A stretch of DNA of 64,000 bases from Symbiodinium natans (lineage: Eukaryota > Sar > Dinophyceae > Suessiales > Symbiodiniaceae). The translations under genes and the position numbers were made by a program. This document shows, piece by piece, positions 52,485 through 61,400 of the stretch (position 1 is the first letter of the stretch; the number at the start of each line of letters is the position of its first letter). Location of the stretch: the NCBI GenBank assembly GCA_905221605.1, contig CAJNDS010000213.1, forward strand, positions 807,774 to 871,773. Reading direction: 5' to 3'. The notes below the pieces were generated by a model. The model made no database searches. It was not told the DNA's origin and saw nothing but the letters and a program-made list of their open reading frames with translations.

Positions 52485-55400
52485 GCCATCTATCGGGGGG
52501 TTTAGGGTTTAGGGTTTAGGGTTTAGGGTTTAGGGTTTAGGGTTCACGGGCCCCGAGGCCCCAAGCCTGAAGCTAAGGAACCTAAACCCTACACCTGCCC
52601 TCACAAAGTCCCTTAAAGGCTAGAAAGCCTACAATCAGCCCCCCCCCCCCCCCCTGCAGCCTTCCTAGGCAGGATAAGGGGGAGCCTTAAAAGGGAAGGG
52701 GAACCCTCTCTCTTAAACACCTTATTCGTTTTAGGGGTCGTCCCTCCGTAGCCAAGCATGGCGGAATTACTTCTGAACTTCGCTTCGCTGTGAGCATGAC
52801 CATCCTCAAGCAAAAATAGCCATCTCTAGGTGAGACGGCATCGCTCTTTTTCCCTAAGCCCTAAACCCTAATCCCTAAACCCTAAACCCTAAACCCTCAA
52901 CCCTAAGCTCTAAGCCCTAAACCCTAAACCCTAATTTGTGGGAATTGACATATGCCGATGTCGAACATTTCAGCGTCGGGGTTTGGGCGTCGAGGGCTGA
53001 GGGGCTGAGGGTTTCGAAGTGTTGGTTTTGAGGCTCGTGACCCGGAGCCTGAAACAAAAGCGGTTCTCAACACCCCTAAGACCAGACTCACGCGCAAGCA
53101 TCCCTAAACCCCAAACCCGAAACCCTAAACCCTAAACCCTAAACCCTAAACCCTAAACCCTAAACCCTAAACCCTAAACCCTAAACCCTAAACCCTAAAC
53201 CCTAAACCCTAAACCCTAGCAGGTCCTGGTTCCTGTGGCAGATGGGTCCGAGGAGTGAGACTTTGAACGCTTTCAGGGGTGGTTGGGGCGGTGGTGGGGG
53301 GTAAGGGATGCCATTAGATCGGTTCATGGTACTTATGAACCAGTTGTAACTGTACTTATAACCCACTTATAAGCCCCTTAAGTGCCCCAATATGGTTATA
53401 GGTACAGATATAAGTACAGTTATTTTTGGATAGAAAGTACCATGAACCTCCAAGGATGAGTTGGGATGTTGCCCCTTATGCTAACAGTCCTTCATAGGGA
53501 TTAGAACAGGGGCACGTTAATCCCTATTAAGGAGCTGTGAGTATAGGGGGGAACATCCCAGCCTTATGAGGTCTAGTTCTACTCACCTTCTTGTAGAGCC
53601 CAAACCCTTTCCCCTCAATAGAAGGGAGATCTTTTAACTTTCTCTAACTCCGCACAGGGCTTGGCCCCGAACCTTGCCCGCCCGTGAAAGTGCTACGCAG
53701 CAACGGCTCCTCACCGATCCTAAACCCTAAACCCTAAACCCTAAACCCTAAACCCTAAACCCTAAACCCTAAACCCTAAACCCTAAACCCTAAACCCTAA
53801 ACCCTAAACCCTGCTCCAAACTGGTGGCGGAGCCCCACCCTGCTCGGAGAGTAGCGGTCAGCTCCAAACCAGTGGGACGGAGCAGTGTCTCACCCCACCC
53901 TGTGACCAAGTCACCCTCAAGCCCAGTATGCTCCCTCATCCTAAACCCTAAACCCTAAACCCTAAACCCTAAACCCTAAACCCTAAACCCTAAATCCTAA
54001 ACCCTAAACCCTAAACTCTAAAACCTAAACCCTAAACCCTACTTCTCACATATATCATCGAGCCTACTTCTCATATATATCATCGATCCCGGTCGTAAGC
54101 AAGCAGGCGTTAGGGGATGAATGAGGTTCAGGCTTTAATGAATGAGGTTCAGGCTTTAGGGTTTAGGGTTTGGGGTTTAGGGTTTAGGGTTTAGGATTTA
54201 GGGTTTAGGGTTTAGGGTTTAGGGTTTAGGGGCGTTTAGGGGGCTTTAGGGCAGTTTAGGGTTTGGGGTTTGGGGTTTAGGAAAGTAGGGTTTAGGCAGT
54301 CTCTTTCAGGTCCCCTGGACTTCCTCACTGATGGCTCGAAGTACCGGCTGAACCCAAGACCCTAAACCCTAAAGGCAGTGCGGCTTCAACGTATTCACCG
54401 GTGATTTCTAGGAGCCGCAACGCTTCTTAACCCGGGAGTCCATGAAGGAAACGAAGAAAGGACCAGGGATCTAGTACGGAAGGGCTGCGTGGAGAAGTTC
54501 CATCTTTCAGGCTGGCGCTAGCTGGCCTACCTAGCAAAGGCAAATGGCTACATGTGCAAACCTCTTAAGCCAAAATAAGAAAGGATTCGCTACCTTCAGC
54601 TCAGTCACATTTGGGATTATAATCCGGGGTATAACCCCAAAGCCGAAACCCTATGCGCTGAGCTGAGCCAGGAAGCTCGAAGGTCAATCCAGATGAATGC
54701 AAGCCTGTAAAATTCGTCCGAAACTGTGAGCCTGAAGCCTAAGCCGAAAGTAAGCTGGGGCGGGGGGATCACGAACTTCGCCTTCAAGCAACCCTAGGCC
54801 CTAAACGCTAAACCCCGAACCCTAAACCCTAAACCCTAACCCCTAAACCCCTAAACCCCAAACCCTAAACCCTAAACCCTAGACCCGAGACCCTAGACCC
54901 TACCCCTTCAGGAGATCGAGACCACTTGCATCACGGACACCCTGACACGTTGCGGCTGCCAGGCGGAGACGCTGCGATCTTGACATCCTCAATTTTGTCA
55001 CATTTTGTGGTGGGTTTTAGGGTTTAGGGTTTAGGGTTTAGGGTTTGGGGTTTAGGGTTTAGGGTTTAGGGTTTAGGGGGTAGTTCTCTAAATTAGGGTC
55101 CCTTTGGAGTCCCTTTAGGGTGTCGCACTACATATAGGGCCCCCCAAAAAGGGACCCCCAAGTTAGAGAACTTAAGCCGCAAGCCCTTCGTCCCGGGACT
55201 TTGGCCTGACCGGGGCCAAGCTAGGACCCCAAACTTGAGTCGAACCCGAAGGCTTCAAGCCTTCAGTCGATCCTTGCAAAGCCCTAAACCCTAACCCCTA
55301 AGACCTAAACCCTTAACCCCTAAGACCTAAACCCTAAACCCTAAACCCTAAACCCTAAACCCTAAACCCTAAACCCTAAACCCTAAACCCTAAACCCTAA

Positions 55401-58400
55401 ACCCTAAACCCTAAACCCTAAACCCTAAACCCTAAACCCTAAACCCGATCCCGGGACCCTAAGCCTTAAGCCTTGAAACCCTAGACCCATCACCTGGTCG
55501 AAATTTGCGAAGGCCCTTTTTGCTGGGGTGGTTGGGTCGCTCTTGTACTACGGCCACTGATATCCAGCCAGGAGCCTCAGTAGCACCCTTATTTCCTTTT
55601 AGGAGGCTGGGGTTCTTCGAAGCAAGAGCCCGAAAAATATGCTAACAAGGGCGTTCTTCGTATCCCGGAGCCCTGAAGCCTAGACGTCCCTCGGATACTG
55701 GGGAATCCAACTTAGGATGCGCCAAAGGGTTTATCGGGTTTAGGGTCCACGGTGTACCCCTGCAGGCCCGTAGCTTTCAACCAGAGATCGGATAGTACTA
55801 TGGGGAATAGCGAATTCATCCCTACTCTCTTGATAAAGTTGCTTTGAGTCAAGTGAAAGACAGGGCTTCAGCTTAGGCGCTAGTCTTCATAAGAATGGCC
55901 CGCAGATGGTAGCATCATGGCCCCCTGGGTTTTGACAAATGGGCGTTTGCGGTTTCAGGGTTGGCGGTTTAGGGTTTAGGGTTTAGGGTTTAGGGTTTAG
56001 GGTTTGGGGTTTGGGGTTTGGGGTTTGGGGTTTAGGGTTTGGGGTTTCGGTGCCTGGCAGGTGACGGTGGCCAGCGTGATGCCGGGAAAGCTGCAGGCTG
56101 GATGACGACCGCAGCGGTTTCTTGTTTATGAGTACCACCAAGCTCGATTGTTTAAGAATCCCCAACAAACAATAACAGCGTTCTTGAGAAAATAGTAGTT
56201 GCAGGGTACCTTTTGGGAAGTGCATGGTACTTCTTAAATAGATATACGTGTACGTATAAAATGTACTTATAGCCTGATTAGAGCTTACAAGTGGGTTATA
56301 AGTACAGTTGTAATTGGTTAACAAGTACCATGAACCTCCAAGTAGCCCTAAACCCTAAACCCTAAACCCTAAACCCTAAACCCTAAACCCTAAACCCTAA
56401 ACCCTAAACCCCCTTTTACGGAGCTGTTAGTATAAGGTGGAACATCCCAAGGTACCTTCTCCAAAATGGCTCCCCCCAAACCCCCCCCCTTCGGGGACTT
56501 GGCCTGCGCCCTCGGAGCGCCCGTTTTAGGGTTTAGGGTTTAGGGTTTCGGGTTTAGGGTTTAGGGTTTAGGGTTTAGGGTTCCCGAAAGTGTTGCTTAG
56601 GCGCTGCGCTGAGGAGAGAATGACCTCTGACTCATGTATCTCCCAGCCCAAAGCCCTAAACCCTAAATCCCAAACCCTCAACCCTAAACCCTCAACCCTA
56701 AACCCCAGCCCTAAACCCTAGCCCTAAACCCTAGCCCTAAACCCTAAACCCAAGGATGCCCCCATTCAACCCTAAACTGTAGAAGACATGGTAAGGCGAG
56801 GTATCGTCCCGAGCCTCAACACCTAAACCTTAGAACATCCCTGTAAGGCCTCTCAACATGAACTTACTGGCTCAAAACCCAACTCTTCAACTTTGGGGCT
56901 TCTTATAAGGTCGTTTATTCTGAAAGTTTCAACTTTTATTTCCTTGGGTTTTGGGCCAGTAAGTTAAACCCAGACCCCCAAGCCCTTCTTGCTTTCCCTT
57001 CGCACCGGGGACTCCTGCGGCCGCAGGTGAAGATGTCGAGGGGTATCAACGCTGCAGCCCCGGTCTTCGATAAACGTTGCCTTCAAGTAGCCTAAACCCT
57101 GGAAAGCCTCTAGCCCTAAACCCTGCAACCCTAGAACCCTAAACCCTATAACAGTCTCTACCAGGGAGCTACTCCTTCCCTTCATTACACAGTACCGTAC
57201 CAGTACCTGTTGCAGCAGCTGCTAAGAAGGAATGTGGAATCTTAAACCTTGCAAGTAGGTTGCAGGTTCTTCGAACAACCCTTGCTCGATGCTTCGTGCA
57301 AAATGCTGTGTGACTTGGGGGAGTCTGAGGTTTATGGCTTGGTTGCGTGGCGTTTTTTGGTTTGGGGTTGTGTCGCATTCGAGTGCTTGGTCTTTGTGGT
57401 GTCCTGTCGGGAGAGAGGTTTGTCTGGTGTAGAGTAGTTCGAAAAAGCGAGTGTTTCTAAGAGTACGAGTTGGGAAGAGAGGCAACGACTGTGCTTAACC
57501 CTCCACAGCCCTCACAACACAACGTACTGAATCCAAGTGCTTGACGCCCAAGGCGCATTAAGTCGGGTACCTCGGGACAATACACACACAGGGACAGAGT
57601 TGACAGAGACACAGACAGAGACGGAGACGGACACTTGCAAAGAAATTGCAAAGAACATGTATGCCTGCAGGCACGCACGCATTCACACACGCAAGCATGC
57701 ACGCATACGCGCGGCCCAGATCGTGGCAGACTGCGCCATCGAGGACTGCAAAGGCAGCCCACACGGAGTGCTGAAACTCTACAAACGTTTTGGGTTGGGG
57801 CTGAGAATTTGGGCGGCTTACAGAAGGCTAAGACAGATTGTGGGAAGCTTGTAGAGTTTCAGGACTTCATAGCGCCTAGGGATGACTCGAGATTGACCCT
57901 TAACCCTCAACCTTTATCCCGTTTTAATTTGTATGCATATATGTATGCATGTATGTATGTATGTATGTACATTGCGTATACTGTATGTTGTATTATTGTA
58001 GATTGTGCATGTTAAGTATCCATATGTATATATGTATATATGTATATATGTATATATGTATATATGTATATATGTATATATGTATATATGTATATATGTA
58101 TATATGCATATATGTATATATGTATATATGTGTATATGTATATATGTATATATGTATACATGTATACATATGTACGTGTATATATAATATATGTATGTAT
58201 GTATATATATATGTATATATATATATATTGTACTCTATCATACATTAGGACTCCGGATTGCCTTGCTTCTGGCAGGTATGGAGTGGGATGCCATCGCACT
58301 GCCCGGAGGCCGGCGAAAGGAGACACGTGGGGAGCGGGGGCTTGTGTTGGGTTAGGCGCTGAGACCCTAAACCCTAAACCCTGAACCCTGAACCCTAAAC

Positions 58401-61400
58401 CCTAAACCCTAAACCGGCCAACCCCTGAAGCTCTTACTGGTTTTCTGAGGTTTAGGGCGAGCGCGTCCCAGGAAAGAGTGTGATGGAACGCACTGCGCCA
58501 TGTGAAGGTGAGGAAAGAATCCTCAGCCCGAAACTCTACACCCCAAACGGCCCTAAACTTGACTTGGAGGTTCATGGGCTCTTTTTACCCCTTATCGCCT
58601 ACTTAGAGGACATAGGGGGCTTAACAGTTAGAATTGGGCTGAACCGATTAGTAAGCCCTACACAAACCATACCCATGCGAGGATAGGCTCTACAACTAGG
58701 TCCCCTCCAAGGGTGGTTTCCAAACGAATCAGGGTTAAACCTGAAACCCTACACCCTCCAAACCCTAACTCTAGAAATGCCCCTGAAGCCTTGAATCTCG
58801 GAAGCCTTCGATCTTTAGCCCCTCAATCCCAGACCCCCCCCAACCCGCAAAGTCCTAAGCCCTTTCAAACTCTCCGGTCCTGGAAAGCCTTTTGTATAAC
58901 CTTTTCACTTAACCCCCCACAACCGGTAGCCCAAACCTCGACAACCTGAAGCCTCAAAGCCCTAAACCCCTAAAAAGCCCTAAACCTTAAGCCCCCGAAG
59001 CCGCCCTTAACCCCCTTAAACCCTCAGCCCCCTCAGCCCCCTAAGCGATTTCCTAAACCTTGAGCCCCCCCAAAACCCTAAGCCCCAAACCCCAAACCCG
59101 AAACCCTAAACCCTAGACCCTAAACCTTAAGCCCCCTAAGTTACTCTTCTGCCTGCCAGGCATGCCTGGGGCGGAGCACCTGCGAGACTGCGCCGCCCTG
59201 ACCGACCTCCTGAAGGAGCCAAGATTAGGGCGATAAGGAGTCAGGGTTTAGGGTTTAGGGTTTAGGGTTTAGGGTTTGGGGTTTGGGGTTTGGGGTTTAG
59301 GGTTCGTTTCGGAAAGTAGGGCTTCCTGTTTGGGGTGCAGCAGTTGGGGGGGGCTACATAGAAAAGGGAGCATTCGGGGGGACTCATGGCGCAGGATTGT
59401 AGCATTTTGTCCATGTTTTTGCCGTTGAGTTCGAGATATGTATGTAGTACGTGGGATGTGTAATTATAGGACACGTGCGATAGTGTTTGGAATTTCCGAC
59501 TTAGAGCGTGGCATCTCTATGCTTGCAGAGCCCTGAACCCTCGCGTTGTGCAAAGCAGTACTGTAGCCACCTCAGCACCTGACTTCTACCAAGGGCTTTG
59601 ATGTAAGGAGACTTGCTTCCCGGCTCTAGTCAACAGACTCCTGCATGCAGAAACGCAAGGTTTGGGGAGTAAAGTTAGGGTTTCATTAGGGCCTTGACAG
59701 GTCGTCCCTAAACCCCAAGCCACAAGAACTTATGTCAGGAGCAGTCCAGCAAGGGAAAAGTCACTGCTGCTGTGTGCGCGCGGCCAGACAGCAATTCATT
59801 TGCAGTGTTTTTGTTCCTCGTCCTACTGGGTCTACTACTAATTGCCTGAGAACCCCCAACAAATACAAGATAACAATCCTCATATTACTCTTATAAGGAA
59901 GAAATTTCAGGGGGGCTCTAAGTCTTAAGCAAACAGTAGTTTAGGGTTCAGTCATTTGAAGGAGATCCGCAGTATTGTGCGGCTTGTGGACTTATCGTTT
60001 AGGGTTTAGGGTTTAGGGTTTAGGGTTTAGGGTTTAGGGTTTAGGGTTTAGGGTTTAGGGTTTAGGGTTTAGGGTTTAGGGTTTAGGGTTTAGGTAAGGG
60101 CACTGGGCTCCCTTGGTCGGATCCCCCTCCTCCTCGATGACCTCAAGCCCTAGACCAGGACTCCTCAAGCAGTTTAGGGTCTAGGGTTTCGGGTCTTAGG
60201 GTCTAGGGTTTATAGGGTCTAGGGTTTATTTGGGTTTAGGGCTGCTTCCTGCAGCCAAGAAAGCCCCCATTTTTCGCAAGGTTCCCCTTGCGCTGCAGGT
60301 CGCCAGCAGTCGTGTTCGGCACACATGGCTTACTCCCTGAGAAATCCACGCCGGGCGCCCAGGCACGTCGCTGGGTCCTTACATGCCGTTCCGGGGTTCC
60401 CCTGTTGGGCTTCCCATGTTCAACTCTGGGAACATTAGGGTTTAGGGTTTAGGGTTTAGGGTTTAGGGTTTAGGGTTTAGGGTTTAGGGTTTAGGGTTTG
60501 GGCCTTACGCCCTTCGCCCCTTCCGTGAAAAGGTTCTTGGGGGTGGTGATGCGGGGGTCTTCCAGTTGCAGGTGCAAGGGTCTGTGTAGGGTTTGGCATG
60601 TGGGGGGGTGGGGGGGGGGGGGGGGTTCTCTAAATTGTGGGGGGGGTTTCTTTGGAGGTTCCGTCTAATTAAACAATGTGCAGCCTTCCATCAAAGTAAC
60701 CATAGGGAACATAACCCTTAATCATGTATAGGACATAGGAGAACTGCCGTTGCAGGGTTAACGGTCTCTACGTCGACGCTTGTGCTCGGACTTTGTTCTT
60801 CACTTTCTCCGCGAATAGATTCCGGGTCCACTTGCATGTTTTACCATAGAATTAGGTACCCAAATGCCCTGTTCAGCAGATTCTGGATCCATTTGTAGTA
60901 GGTACCCAGAAGTTCCAGAACCGTACTACAAAAACGCCCCTCTCTTTAATTCAAAACAACCGTAAACCCTAAACCCTAAACCCTAAACCCTAAACCTTGA
61001 ACCCTGAACCCTGAACCCTGAACCCTGAACCCTAAACCCTAAACCCTGAACGCTAAACCCTGAGCCCTGAACCCTGAACCCTGAACCCTGAACCCTAAAC
61101 CCTAAACCCTAAACCCTAAACCATATACCCTATACCCTAAACCCTAAACCCTAAACCCTGAACCCTACCTAAACCCGAAGTAAACCTAAAGCACTTACCC
61201 CCCCGAGGTGCTATCCCAAGTTCAAGGATGTGGTCGGGGCAGGATGGCAGGATGCTCAAGCCGCCAGGGGACCCAGGGTTTAGGGTTTAGGGTTTAGAGT
61301 TTAGGGTTTAGGGATTTCAGGGCTTTTGTTGGGTTTGGGGTTGGGGTTTAATGCTTTTCGGGCTTTAGGGTTGGGCTTTAGGGGCCTTGATCCCGGAAAC

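Noticed and set aside
53813-53937. Open island [16 protein letters not shown] as an exon
   Set aside because: It lies within DJ-1 intron 2, whose flanking exons are contiguous in the protein. It shows that short open frames in islands are weak evidence on their own.
54375-54540. Open island [20 protein letters not shown] as an exon
   Set aside because: Also inside DJ-1 intron 2; no role in the DJ-1 frame.
56459-56485. Spliced-leader relic (GCCATTTTGG on the minus strand)
   Set aside because: Only about ten bases agree with the dinoflagellate leader, and there is no gene start next to it. No other relic was found in the window.
57949-58384. Tyr/Ile/Met-rich proteins
   Set aside because: Translation of a TATATG microsatellite in DJ-1 intron 6.
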